A stretch of DNA of 64,000 nt. Origin: Nocardioides sp. S5 (GTDB lineage Bacteria; Actinomycetota; Actinomycetes; Propionibacteriales; Nocardioidaceae). The notes beneath the pieces are model-generated. The model saw only the letters and a program-made list of their open reading frames with translations. It had not been told where the DNA came from and did no database searches. The position numbers were made by a program, and so were the translations under genes. Positions 25,299 to 33,866 of the stretch are shown piece after piece (the stretch's first letter is position 1; every line of letters begins with the position of its first letter). Where the stretch lies: NCBI RefSeq assembly GCF_017310035.1, contig NZ_CP022296.1, positions 3,348,001-3,412,000 of the forward strand. The letters run 5' to 3'.

Positions 25299-26225
25299 TC
25301 AGGGGTGGTAGACCGCCCGGTGCGGTCGCGGGTTCGCGAGCAGCACGGGGCACGCGGCCTCGCGCAGCACGGCACGGGCGACCGGACCGATGTGCGAGCC
25401 GACGGGCACGAGCGGGTCGTGGCGCCCGATGACCAGCAGGTCGGCGCCCTCCGACGCACCCAGGATCGCCTCGATGACGCGCCCGGGGTGCACCTCGACG
25501 TCGGCCTCCATCGCCACCGACTCGTCGCCCAGCCGGTCGAGCGCCGCGCGCACCTCGGCGCGCGAGCGGTCCGACCAGCGCCGGCGCTCGTCGTTGTACG
25601 ACGTCGCCTCGGCGTCGTACGCCGGCCACGACCAGGCGTGCACGACCTTCAGCGACGCCCCGCGGGCGTGCGCCTCGGCGACGGCGGTGCGCAGCACCTC
25701 GTCGGAGCGCTCCGGCACGTCGACGCCGGCGACGACGACCTTCGGGCCGTCCGTCGGCGTCCAGCCGCTCGGCACGGCCACGACCGGCACCGGCAGACGG
25801 GCGGCGACACCCCCGGCGACCGTGCGGTTCACGACGCGTGAGAGCCGCGACAGGTGGCGGTGCTCGAGCACGACCATGCGCGCGGAGCGGCCCGCCTCGA
25901 CCAGCACGTGCACGGGCGCGCCTCGGTGCAGCTCGTGCGTCACCGGCACCGCGCCGTCGACCAGGTCCTCGGCACGCTTGACAGCGAGGTCGAGGACCTC
26001 GCGCCCCCACTTCTCGACGTCGACGTGGACGTCGGTGACCAGGACGCTCTCGGGTCCCGGGGGCGGGACCTGCACGGCATGCACCAGGTGCAGGCCGCAC
26101 CGCGCGCGGATCGCCTCCTCGGCGGCGAACGCGAGCGCCGAGTCCACCTCCTCGGGGCCGACCCCGACCACGATGGCGGAACGGTCGGTGGCGACGTGGG
26201 CGGTGGCTGTGCTCTGCTCGGTCAT
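25299..26225 (-). CDS. Universal stress protein, tandem UspA domains
   Basis: A 308-residue protein with two UspA domains. The first, about residues 12-145, is degenerate at the ATP loop (VVLEHRHLSRLSRVV). The second, 155-295, carries GVDVPERS at its start and VIGRHDPLVPVGSHIGPVARAVLREAACPVLL, a G-x2-G-x9-G(S/T)-like nucleotide loop. Two-domain Usps in actinobacteria are often part of hypoxia/dormancy regulons. It is divergent from an alcohol dehydrogenase, with GGGCC-type palindromes between them. ATG at 26225. Confidence 0.88.
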   Translation of the reverse strand: MTEQSTATAHVATDRSAIVVGVGPEEVDSALAFAAEEAIRARCGLHLVHAVQVPPPGPESVLVTDVHVDVEKWGREVLDLAVKRAEDLVDGAVPVTHELHRGAPVHVLVEAGRSARMVVLEHRHLSRLSRVVNRTVAGGVAARLPVPVVAVPSGWTPTDGPKVVVAGVDVPERSDEVLRTAVAEAHARGASLKVVHAWSWPAYDAEATSYNDERRRWSDRSRAEVRAALDRLGDESVAMEADVEVHPGRVIEAILGASEGADLLVIGRHDPLVPVGSHIGPVARAVLREAACPVLLANPRPHRAVYHP

Positions 26226-26295
26226 GGCGTCCTCCTGGTGGCGCGGCGCGGTGGGCCCGCACCTCCACTCTTCGCCGCCGGGAGCCGACCACGAA

Positions 26296-26332
26296 GGGCC
26301 GTTGGGCCCGAGGGGCTGCGGCAAAGGGCCCT
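26296..26332. promoter_or_regulatory. Candidate stress-regulon operators between usp and adh
   Basis: Two GC palindromes, GGGCC-GTTG-GGCCC (26296-26309) and AGGGCCCT (26325-26332), have centres 26 bases apart in the 159-base divergent region. DevR/OsdR-type response regulators use related GGGnC...GnCCC boxes upstream of usp genes; whether this site belongs to that class is inference. Confidence 0.4.
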
Positions 26333-26384
26333 GCTGTCCACCAGCCGTTCCCGCGATGCTGGGAGTGAACCTGAGGAGGTCGAC

Positions 26385-27449
26385 ATGCGCGCGTTGCAGC
26401 TCCAGGACTGGAGGAGCGAGCCGGTGCTCACGGAGGTGCCGGTGCCGGTGCCCGGTCCCGGCGAGGTGCTGGTGCAGGTGGGGGCCGCGGGCGCGTGCCA
26501 CTCCGACCTGCACCTGATGCACGAGTTCGAGCCGGGGACCCTCCCGTGGAACCCGCCCTTCACGCTCGGGCACGAGAACGCCGGCTGGGTGCACACCCTC
26601 GGCGAGGGCGTGACCGGGCTCGAGGTCGGGCAGGCCGTCGCGGTCGTCGGCGCCTGGGGCTGCGGCACCTGCGCGCACTGCCTCGCGGGCCTGGAGACCT
26701 ACTGCGAGCGCCCCGACCTGGCGCCGGTGGCCGGCGGTGGGGGCGGGCTCGGCATGGACGGCGGCATGGCCGACTACCTGCTCGTCCCGGCGGCGCGCCA
26801 CCTCGTCCCGCTGCCCGACGGCCTCGAGGTCGTCGACGCCGCGCCGCTGACCGACGCCGCGCTCACGCCCTACCACGCCGTACGCCGCTCGCTGGGCAAG
26901 CTCGGCCCCGGCACCACGGCGGTCGTGATCGGCGCGGGTGGGCTCGGCCACCTCGGCGTGCAGGTGCTCAAGGCGATCACCGCGACGCGCGTCATCGCCG
27001 TCGACGGTCGGGAGAGCGCCCGTGCCCAGGCCTCCGCCCTCGGCGCCGACCTGGTGCTCGAACCGGGCGCGGACACGGCCGAGCGCATCCGCGAGGCGAC
27101 CGGCGGGCGGGGCGCGGACGTGGTGCTCGACTTCGTCGGCTCCGACGAGACCCTGGCCACCGCTGCGGCCGCGATGCGGCAGCTCGGCGACCTCACGATC
27201 GTCGGGATCGCGGGCGGGACCCTGCCGGTGTCGTTCTTCGGCCTCCCCTACGAGGCCAGCGTCCAGACGACCTACTGGGGCAACCGCGGCGAGCTGGTCG
27301 AGGTGCTCGACCTCGCCGCGCGCGGCCTGCTGCACGCCGCCACGACGATCTACCCGCTCGAGGACGCCGTGGCGGCGTACGACGACCTGGCCCACGGCCG
27401 GGTGACCGGGCGGGCGGTCATCGTGCCGAACGACACGTTCACGCGCTGA
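26385..27449 (+). CDS. Zinc-dependent alcohol dehydrogenase
   Basis: A 354-residue medium-chain dehydrogenase. Catalytic zinc ligands are in GACHSDLH (Cys) and GHENAGWV (His-Glu). The structural zinc lobe is WGCGTCAHCLAGLETYC. The NAD(P) Rossmann loop is VVIGAGGLGHLGVQ. It oxidises alcohols or reduces aldehydes; the substrate is undefined. The RBS GAGGAGGT lies 6 bases upstream of ATG 26385. Divergent pairing with a universal stress protein suggests a shared stress or hypoxia control region. Confidence 0.9.
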   Translation: MRALQLQDWRSEPVLTEVPVPVPGPGEVLVQVGAAGACHSDLHLMHEFEPGTLPWNPPFTLGHENAGWVHTLGEGVTGLEVGQAVAVVGAWGCGTCAHCLAGLETYCERPDLAPVAGGGGGLGMDGGMADYLLVPAARHLVPLPDGLEVVDAAPLTDAALTPYHAVRRSLGKLGPGTTAVVIGAGGLGHLGVQVLKAITATRVIAVDGRESARAQASALGADLVLEPGADTAERIREATGGRGADVVLDFVGSDETLATAAAAMRQLGDLTIVGIAGGTLPVSFFGLPYEASVQTTYWGNRGELVEVLDLAARGLLHAATTIYPLEDAVAAYDDLAHGRVTGRAVIVPNDTFTR

Positions 27450-27501
27450 GCGAGGCGTGCCGTCGTCGGTCCGCGGCGGCGTCAGGGTCTACGTTGGGTC
27501 G

Positions 27502-29073
27502 GTGAATTCCGGCACCCACAGCACCTATGACGTCGTCGTGGTCGGCGGCGGCCACAACGCCCTGGTCAGCGCCGCCTACCTCGCGCGCGCCGGCCTCTCG
27601 GTCGTCGTGCTCGAGCGCCTCGGCCACACCGGCGGCGCCGCCGTCTCGATCGAGCCGTTCGCCGGCCAGCCGGCCCGCCTCTCGCGCTACTCCTACCTCG
27701 TCAGCCTGATGCCCGAGCAGCTGATGGCGGACCTGGCGCTCGACGTGCGCCTGACCTCGCGCACCACCGCGTCGTACACGCCCTGGACGCGTGAGGGGCG
27801 CTCCGGCGGGCTGCTGGTCGAGCGACCCGAGAGCGAGGCGACACGCGCGTCGTTCCGCGAGCTCACCGGCAGCGACGAGGAGTACGCCGCCTGGCAGGCG
27901 TTCTACGCCGAGGTCGGCCAGCTCGCCGAGGTGGTCGCGCCGACCCTGATGCAGCCCCTCCCCCTCGAGAAGGACGTCCGCGCCCTCGTCGACGAGCGGA
28001 TCTGGACCGACGTGGTCACCGACCCGCTGGGAGCGGCGATCACCTCGCGCTTCGCCGACGACACCGTGCGCGGCGTCGTGGCGACGGACGCGCTGATCGG
28101 CACCTTCGCCTCGATGGACGACCCGTCGCTGATCCAGAACCGCTGCTTCCTCTATCACCTGGTCGGCAACGGCACCGGCGAGTGGCGCGTGCCGGTCGGC
28201 GGCATGGGCGCGGTGACGGACGCCCTCGCCCGGGCCGCGGTCGAGGCGGGTGCGGAGATCGTCACCGACGCCGGCGTCAGCGCGATCGCGCCCGGCCCCG
28301 ACGGCGCCGAGGTCACCTTCCACGACGGCACCCGGGACCGGTCCGTCATCGGACGCCGCGTCCTGTCGGGCGTCGCACCGTGGGTGCTGCGGATCCTGCT
28401 CGGTGAGGGCGAGGACGCCGCGACCAAGCCGGCCGGCTCGCAGCTCAAGATCAACTTCCTCCTCGACCGCCTGCCCGCCCTGCGCTCCGGCGCGGACCCG
28501 GCGGTCGCGTTCGCCGGCACGCTGCACCTCGACGAGGACTACAGCCGCCTCGAGCAGGCGTACGCCGCCGCGGCCGGCGGCGCGGTGCCGGACCCGCTGC
28601 CGGGCGAGGTCTACTGCCACAGTCTCAGCGACCCCTCGATCCTGGGCGAGCGGGCCGGCTCGGCGCACACGTTGACCTACTTCGGCCTGCACACCCCCGC
28701 CGCCCTCTTCGACGCCGACCCGTCCGCCCGCGACCTGGCCGTGGAGCGCGCCCTCGCCTCGCTGAACGCGGTGCTGGCCGAGCCCATCGAGGACTGCCTG
28801 GCCCGCGACGCCGACGGCAACCCCTGCATCGAGGCCAAGGTCCCGCAGGACGTCGAGAAGGACCTCGCCATGCCCGGCGGACACATCTTCCACGGCGACC
28901 TCGAGTGGCCGTGGGCGCCCAACCGCTCGCGGCTCGAAACCCCCGCCCAGCAGTGGGGCGTGCAGACCGGGCACGACTCCGTGCTGCTCTGCGGGTCGGG
29001 TGCGCGACGCGGTGGAGCGGTCTCCGGGCTCGGCGGCCACAACGCCGCCCAGGCCGTGCTCGCCGAGCTCTGA
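27502..29073 (+). CDS. CrtI/PYROXD2-like FAD-dependent oxidoreductase
   Basis: A 523-residue flavoprotein of the phytoene-desaturase-like NAD(P)/FAD oxidoreductase family. The N-terminal dinucleotide motif is VVVVGGGHNALVSAAYLARAG, followed by the ER-LGHTGGAA element. The C-terminal FAD-closing motif is LLCGSGARRGGAVSGLGGHNAA. No carotenoid genes are nearby, so the substrate is unknown; PYROXD2-type proteins are an equally good comparison. GTG start at 27502. Confidence 0.82.
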   Translation: MNSGTHSTYDVVVVGGGHNALVSAAYLARAGLSVVVLERLGHTGGAAVSIEPFAGQPARLSRYSYLVSLMPEQLMADLALDVRLTSRTTASYTPWTREGRSGGLLVERPESEATRASFRELTGSDEEYAAWQAFYAEVGQLAEVVAPTLMQPLPLEKDVRALVDERIWTDVVTDPLGAAITSRFADDTVRGVVATDALIGTFASMDDPSLIQNRCFLYHLVGNGTGEWRVPVGGMGAVTDALARAAVEAGAEIVTDAGVSAIAPGPDGAEVTFHDGTRDRSVIGRRVLSGVAPWVLRILLGEGEDAATKPAGSQLKINFLLDRLPALRSGADPAVAFAGTLHLDEDYSRLEQAYAAAAGGAVPDPLPGEVYCHSLSDPSILGERAGSAHTLTYFGLHTPAALFDADPSARDLAVERALASLNAVLAEPIEDCLARDADGNPCIEAKVPQDVEKDLAMPGGHIFHGDLEWPWAPNRSRLETPAQQWGVQTGHDSVLLCGSGARRGGAVSGLGGHNAAQAVLAEL

Positions 29074-29128
29074 CCTCGATTTCGCCCTCCGGTCGACACG
29101 GGGTAAGGTTTTCCTCGCTTCACCGCAC

Positions 29129-29204
<76 letters not shown>

Positions 29205-29210
29205 CTCGAC

Positions 29211-29242
29211 GAAGGCCAGGCCCCGACCGGGACCTGGCCTTC
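29211..29242 (+). terminator. Terminator after tRNA-Lys
   Basis: Perfect 10-bp stem GAAGGCCAGG / CCTGGCCTTC with a 12-base loop and a short T-containing tail, starting 7 bases past the CCA. Confidence 0.7.
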
Positions 29243-29279
29243 TGTCGTCGGACAACGCACGAGCGAGGCGGGGGGTCGG

Positions 29280-30215
29280 ATGGACGAGGCGCAGTGGCGG
29301 CTGCTGTCATCGATCGCACGTCGCTTCTACCTCGAGGACGCCTCCAAGACCGAGCTCGCCGACGAGTTCGCGATCAGTCGCTTCCGGGTGGCCCGGCTCC
29401 TCCAGCAGGCCCGCGAGCAGGGCGTGGTGACGATCGAGATCCACGACCGCGACGAGCCGCGCGACGCGCTGTCCGCCGACCTCGCCGCCCACCTCGGCCT
29501 CGACGAGTGCGTGGTCGTGAAGGCGGGCGACACCGGTGACGACAACCGGCGTCGACTGGCCAGGGCCGCCGCGCCCCGCATCGCGCGGAGCATCCGCGAG
29601 GGCGACGTCCTCGGTCTCACCTGGGGTCGGACGCTCGTGGCCATCGGCGAGGAGCTCCCGGCGCTCCCGCCGAGCACCGTCATCCAACTGACCGGGACCG
29701 TGGGCAACGACCTGCGCCAGTCCCCCGTCGAGGTCATCCGCCGCATCAGCGGACGGTCGAGCGTCGAGGCGGTGGCCGTCTTCGCGCCCCTCTTCGCCGC
29801 CTCAGAGGACGCTGCCGACACCTTCCGGAGCGACCCCTCGATCGAGGCCGCACTCAGTCGCTACGCCGACCTGTCCCTCGCCGTGGTGGCCGTCGGGTCC
29901 TGGGACCCGCCCATCACCCAGCTCGGCCCGCTGCTGCGGGCCCACGAGCGCGCCGAGCTCGAGCGCGAGGGCGTGGTGGCCGAGGTCGCCGGCATCTTCT
30001 TCCGCGCGGACGGCTCGGTCATCGAGACCGACGTGAGCCGCCGCCGCATCTCGGTGAGCGCCGCGGAGCTGAGCCGTACGCCCCGCGTGATGGCCGTCGC
30101 CGGCTCGGCGGAGAAGGCCGCCGCCATCGCCGCGGTCTGTCGTTCCGGGCTCCTGAGCAGCCTCGTCACCGACGACCGCGCGGCCACCGCGCTGCTGCGT
30201 CTCCCCGTGCGCTGA
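29280..30215 (+). CDS. SorC-family sugar-binding transcriptional regulator
   Basis: A 311-residue regulator with an N-terminal HTH (KTELADEFAISRFRVARLLQQAREQGVV, residues 19-46) and a SorC/DeoR-type C-terminal effector domain (GDVLGLTWGRTLVAIGEELP, QLTGTVGNDLRQSP, GRSSVEAVAVFAPLFAASEDAADTF, and GIFFRADGSVIETDVSRRRISVS). Members bind phosphorylated sugars and control adjacent catabolic operons. It precedes the PTS locus by 168 bases on the same strand and is its likely regulator. Confidence 0.88.
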   Translation: MDEAQWRLLSSIARRFYLEDASKTELADEFAISRFRVARLLQQAREQGVVTIEIHDRDEPRDALSADLAAHLGLDECVVVKAGDTGDDNRRRLARAAAPRIARSIREGDVLGLTWGRTLVAIGEELPALPPSTVIQLTGTVGNDLRQSPVEVIRRISGRSSVEAVAVFAPLFAASEDAADTFRSDPSIEAALSRYADLSLAVVAVGSWDPPITQLGPLLRAHERAELEREGVVAEVAGIFFRADGSVIETDVSRRRISVSAAELSRTPRVMAVAGSAEKAAAIAAVCRSGLLSSLVTDDRAATALLRLPVR

Positions 30216-30297
30216 CGGCGCGCTGAGGCCTTCTTCCGGGCCACCTTCCCCGCCCCCGCGGACCACCTCCTCACCGCGCTGGCGATCCTGCGCACCC

Positions 30298-30326
30298 TTG
30301 ACGCGCTCCCGCGGCAGTGCTGTAAT
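30298..30326 (+). promoter_or_regulatory. Candidate sigma-70-type promoter of the PTS operon
   Basis: TTGACG at 30298-30303 and TGTAAT at 30321-30326 are separated by 17 bases, a close fit to a housekeeping promoter. Transcription would begin near 30333, about 50 bases before the kinase ATG. Confidence 0.6.
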
Positions 30327-30352
30327 CCATGTCACTCTCAAACGTGCAGCAC

Positions 30353-30366
30353 TGCTCAAATGAGCG
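30353..30366. promoter_or_regulatory. Candidate SorC-family operator
   Basis: TGCTCAAATGAGCG is a 6-bp inverted repeat with one mismatch around AA. It lies just downstream of the predicted transcription start of the PTS operon, suited to repression by the adjacent SorC-type regulator. Confidence 0.45.
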
Positions 30367-30383
30367 CATGGAGGTTCGCCGAG

Positions 30384-31118
30384 ATGCTCGTGAACGGCCT
30401 GGAGGTGGAGGTCGACGTCGACCGACGGCTGGTCGAGGAGACGTTGCTCCCCGCACTCGACGTAGCGGCTTCGCGCCCGCGGGCCCAGCGACGGGCATTC
30501 GTGTTCCTGGTCGGTCCTCCCGGAGTCGGGAAGTCGACGCTGGCCGCGGTCCTGGCCGAGGCCGGGAGCCGCCGTCTCCCGGCACCGACGCGACTGGACG
30601 TCGTCGGCATCGACGGCTTCCACTTCCCGCAGAGCCACCTCGAGTCGCACCACGTGCGCACCTCCGACGGTACGGTCCCACTCAGCACCATCAAGGGGGC
30701 ACCCGAGACCTTCGACGTCGAGGCGCTCGCCGAGCACCTCGCGGCCGCCGCGGACCAGGACGTGGTGTGGCCGACGTACGACCGCAGGGTGCACGACGTC
30801 GTGGCAGGCACCCACCCGCTCAGCGCCGACCTCGTGGTCATCGAGGGCAACTGGCTGCTGCTCGACGAGCCGGGGTGGCGCGACCTCGCGCGCCACGCCC
30901 ACTACGTCGTGCTCCTCACCGCCGACGCCGACCTGCTGCGCGACCGGTTGGTCGAGCGGAAGGTCCGCGGCGGCCTCACCCCTGCCGAGGCAGAGGCCTT
31001 CTACGAGCGCAGTGACCGGCTCAACGTGCAGCGGGTCATGGGCTCCTCCGACTTCAGCAAGGTCGACCTGACGCTGGTGGTCCAGGCCGACGGATCCATC
31101 CAGCAAGGAGAGATGTGA
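30384..31118 (+). CDS. P-loop kinase of the PanK/uridine kinase-like group (YggC-like)
   Basis: A 244-residue nucleoside/nucleotide kinase family protein. The P-loop GPPGVGKST is at residues 44-52, followed by GIDGFHFPQSHL and VIEGNWLLLDEPGW (Walker B-like). The architecture matches E. coli YggC and other small P-loop kinases found in sugar PTS operons, so it may phosphorylate a sugar or sugar phosphate. ATG 30384 is preferred because a GGAGG motif lies 9 bases upstream; ATG 30360 lies inside the operator-like palindrome. It overlaps the next gene by one base. Confidence 0.8.
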   Translation: MLVNGLEVEVDVDRRLVEETLLPALDVAASRPRAQRRAFVFLVGPPGVGKSTLAAVLAEAGSRRLPAPTRLDVVGIDGFHFPQSHLESHHVRTSDGTVPLSTIKGAPETFDVEALAEHLAAAADQDVVWPTYDRRVHDVVAGTHPLSADLVVIEGNWLLLDEPGWRDLARHAHYVVLLTADADLLRDRLVERKVRGGLTPAEAEAFYERSDRLNVQRVMGSSDFSKVDLTLVVQADGSIQQGEM

Positions 31119-32596
31119 TGAGTCAATCGATCGACGGCGGGCTTCCGGCCGACTCCGGCACGAGCCTGCGCGCACGCATCCAGGCGTTCGGCGGGTTCCT
31201 GACCGCGATGGTGATCCCCAACGTGGGGGCGTTCATCGCCTGGGGCCTCCTCACCGCCCTGTTCATCCCGACGGGGTGGCTGCCCAACGAGGACCTGGCC
31301 GAACCCATCGGGCCGATGATCACCTACGTGCTGCCCCTGCTCCTCGCCTTCACCGGCGGTAAGCTGGTCCACGGCCACCGCGGCGGCGTCGCCGGGGCAG
31401 TGGGCACGATCGGCCTCATCGTCGGTGCGGACATCCCGATGTTCCTCGGCGCCATGATCATGGGGCCGCTCAGCGCCTGGCTCATCAAGCAGGTGGACCG
31501 CGTCCTCGAGCCCCGGATCCGCTCCGGCTTCGAGATGGTGGTCAACAACTTCACGCTCGGCTTCCTCGGCCTGGGCCTGATCGTGGCCACCTACCGGGTC
31601 ATCGGCCCGGTCATCAGCGCGCTCAACGACCAGCTCCTCCGGGCGATCAACGCGCTCGTGGACACCGGCGCCCTCCCCCTGCTCTCGCTGCTGAACGAGC
31701 CGGCCAAGGTCCTGTTCCTCAACAACGTCATCGACCAGGGGATCTACTACCCGCTCGGGCTCCAGGTCGCCGCCGACGAGGGCAAGTCGATCTTCTTCAT
31801 GGTGGCGTCCAACCCCGGTCCCGGCCTGGGCCTGCTGCTGGCCTTCTGGCTCTTCGGCCACAACCGGGTCATCCGCGACAGCGCGCCGGGCGCCATCATC
31901 ATCCACTTCCTGGGCGGCATCCACGAGATCTACTTCCCCTACGTGCTGATGAAGCCGTCCACCATCATCGCGATGATCGCCGGCGGTGCGTCCGGCATCG
32001 CCACGTTCATGGCGTTCGGCGTCGGCCTCACCGCGGGACCCAGCCCGGGCTCGATCTTCGCCTACCTGGCGCTTACTCCCCCCGGCGACCACGTCGGCGT
32101 CATCGCGGGCGTCCTCGTCGCAGCCGCGGTCAGCTTCGTCATCACGGCTGCCATCCTGAAGCTCAGCAGCAACGCGGACGACGACGACGCCGATCTGGAG
32201 GAGCACGCCGAGCGCTCCCGGGCGATGAAGGCCGAGGGCAGCGCGGTGCTCACCGGCGCCATGGGCGGCTCGGGCAGCGACGCCGCCCGTGGCGACGTAC
32301 GCCGGATCGTCTTCGCCTGCGACGCCGGCATGGGCAGCAGCGCCATGGGCGCGAGCGCCTTCGGCAAGCGGTTGCGCGACGCCGGACGCGACGACGTCCG
32401 CGTGACCCACGCAGCGATCGAGTCCGTGCCTGCCGACGCCGACCTGGTCGTGGTGCACCAGGACCTCGCCCGCCGGGCGAAGGCGGCGCGACCGAACGTG
32501 GAGATCGTCACCATCCAGAGCTACCTCGGCGACCCCGCACTCGACACGCTCAACGACCGCCTGACCGAGAGGACCACCAGCGATGCCGACCAGTGA
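31118..32596 (+). CDS. PTS mannitol-type EIICB component (CmtA-like)
   Basis: A 492-residue PTS permease. The EIIC part (about 20-350) has many TM helices and the substrate-binding signature FLGGIHEIYFPYVL (GI-x-E). A linker rich in Asp/Glu/Ser joins it to a C-terminal EIIB of mannitol type, phosphorylated at C401 in VFACDAGMGSSAMGA. This matches CmtA/MtlA without the EIIA domain. The EIIA is likely to come from the downstream EIIA-EIIB gene. It overlaps the kinase by one base and the next gene by 14 bases. Confidence 0.9.
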   Translation: MSQSIDGGLPADSGTSLRARIQAFGGFLTAMVIPNVGAFIAWGLLTALFIPTGWLPNEDLAEPIGPMITYVLPLLLAFTGGKLVHGHRGGVAGAVGTIGLIVGADIPMFLGAMIMGPLSAWLIKQVDRVLEPRIRSGFEMVVNNFTLGFLGLGLIVATYRVIGPVISALNDQLLRAINALVDTGALPLLSLLNEPAKVLFLNNVIDQGIYYPLGLQVAADEGKSIFFMVASNPGPGLGLLLAFWLFGHNRVIRDSAPGAIIIHFLGGIHEIYFPYVLMKPSTIIAMIAGGASGIATFMAFGVGLTAGPSPGSIFAYLALTPPGDHVGVIAGVLVAAAVSFVITAAILKLSSNADDDDADLEEHAERSRAMKAEGSAVLTGAMGGSGSDAARGDVRRIVFACDAGMGSSAMGASAFGKRLRDAGRDDVRVTHAAIESVPADADLVVVHQDLARRAKAARPNVEIVTIQSYLGDPALDTLNDRLTERTTSDADQ

Positions 32597-33866
32597 CCAC
32601 GGACGCCTCACCCGGGCGGCCCGCATCCACGGGGCCCACAAGGTCGCCGTGAGCGAGTTCGGCCTCCCCGACATCGGGCCGGACGAGCTGCTCCTGCGGG
32701 TCGTGAGCAGCAGCATGTGCCTCTCGACCTACAAGGCCATGTCCCTGGGCAGCGACCACAAGCGCGTCCCCGACACGATCTCCACGGACCCCGTCATCAC
32801 CGGCCACGAGTTCGCCGGCGTGCTCGAGGAGGTCGGGGACGAGCTCGCGGACCGGTTCAGCGTCGGGCAGAGCGTGGCGATCCTGCCCACCATGGGCCTG
32901 CCGAGCGGCTGGTCCCCCGGCTACAGCTACCCCTGGTTCGGCGGCGACGCGACCTACTGCATCATCCCGGCGATCGCGGTGGAGAAGGGCTGCGTGCTGC
33001 CGTACGACGACGGCTACTACGCCAACGGGTCGCTGGCCGAGCCCATGTCGTGCATCATCGGCGCCTTCCGGTCCAACTACCACACCGAGCCGCTGGTGTG
33101 GGAGCACCAGATGGGCCTGAAGCCGGGCGGGCGGCTCGCCCTCCTCGGCAGCGGCGGTGCGATGGGCATCGGGGCGCTGGACTACGCCCTCAACGGGCCG
33201 TTCACGCCCAGCGTGGTCGTCGCCGTCGACGTCGACGCGGAGCGGCTGGACCGGCTCCGCCGGCTCTTTCCCGCGGAGGAGGCCGAGCGGCGCGGGTGCC
33301 GGCTCGAGGTGGTGGACGCGAGCGGCCAGGACACCGTGGAGCTGCTTCGGGCCATCTCCCCGGACGGCTTCGACGACGTCGTCGTGTTCGCCGCGATCAC
33401 GCAGCTCGTCGAGGCCGGCGACGCCGTCCTCGCCCACGACGGCTGCCTGAACTTCTTCGCCGGCCCGACCGACCGGGCGTTCTCCGCCTCGCTGAACCTC
33501 TACAACATCCACTACGAGAGCACCCACCTCGTCGGCACGTCCGGGGGCTCCCGCAGCGACATGGAGGAGAGCCTGGAGCTGTCGGCGTCCGGCGCCATCA
33601 ACCCGTCGCGCATGGTGACGCACGTCGGCGGGCTGGACGCCGTGCCCGACGCGCTGTCCGACCTGCCGACCTTCACCGGAGGAAAGATCCTCATCTACCC
33701 GCACATCGACATGGACCTCACCGCCATCGCCGACTTCGGCGAGCTCGGCCGGCACGACCCACGGTTCGACCGGCTGGCGCGGCTCTGCGCCGACCGGGAC
33801 GACATCTGGAACCACGCCGCCGAGGACTACGTGCTCCAGGCCTTCACGGCGGAGGCACGCACGTGA
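32583..33866 (+). CDS. Zinc-type dehydrogenase, SorE/YggP-like (L-sorbose-1-phosphate reductase family)
   Basis: A 427-residue medium-chain dehydrogenase. It keeps the zinc-binding Cys region SSSMCLSTYKA and GHEFAGVLEEVG and has a Rossmann-type LLGSGGAMGIGALDYAL. It resembles E. coli YggP and SorE L-sorbose-1-phosphate reductase, consistent with reduction or epimerisation of a PTS-generated sugar phosphate; the actual sugar is not determined. Genes for CmtA-, YggP- and YggC-like proteins together mirror the E. coli cmtAB-yggP-yggC cluster (from memory). It overlaps the EIIAB gene by four bases. Confidence 0.82.
   Translation: MPTSDHGRLTRAARIHGAHKVAVSEFGLPDIGPDELLLRVVSSSMCLSTYKAMSLGSDHKRVPDTISTDPVITGHEFAGVLEEVGDELADRFSVGQSVAILPTMGLPSGWSPGYSYPWFGGDATYCIIPAIAVEKGCVLPYDDGYYANGSLAEPMSCIIGAFRSNYHTEPLVWEHQMGLKPGGRLALLGSGGAMGIGALDYALNGPFTPSVVVAVDVDAERLDRLRRLFPAEEAERRGCRLEVVDASGQDTVELLRAISPDGFDDVVVFAAITQLVEAGDAVLAHDGCLNFFAGPTDRAFSASLNLYNIHYESTHLVGTSGGSRSDMEESLELSASGAINPSRMVTHVGGLDAVPDALSDLPTFTGGKILIYPHIDMDLTAIADFGELGRHDPRFDRLARLCADRDDIWNHAAEDYVLQAFTAEART

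Noticed and set aside
30360..30383. Upstream ATG as start of the YggC-like kinase
   Set aside because: It lies inside the candidate operator with no RBS; the ATG at 30384 has a well-spaced GGAGG.
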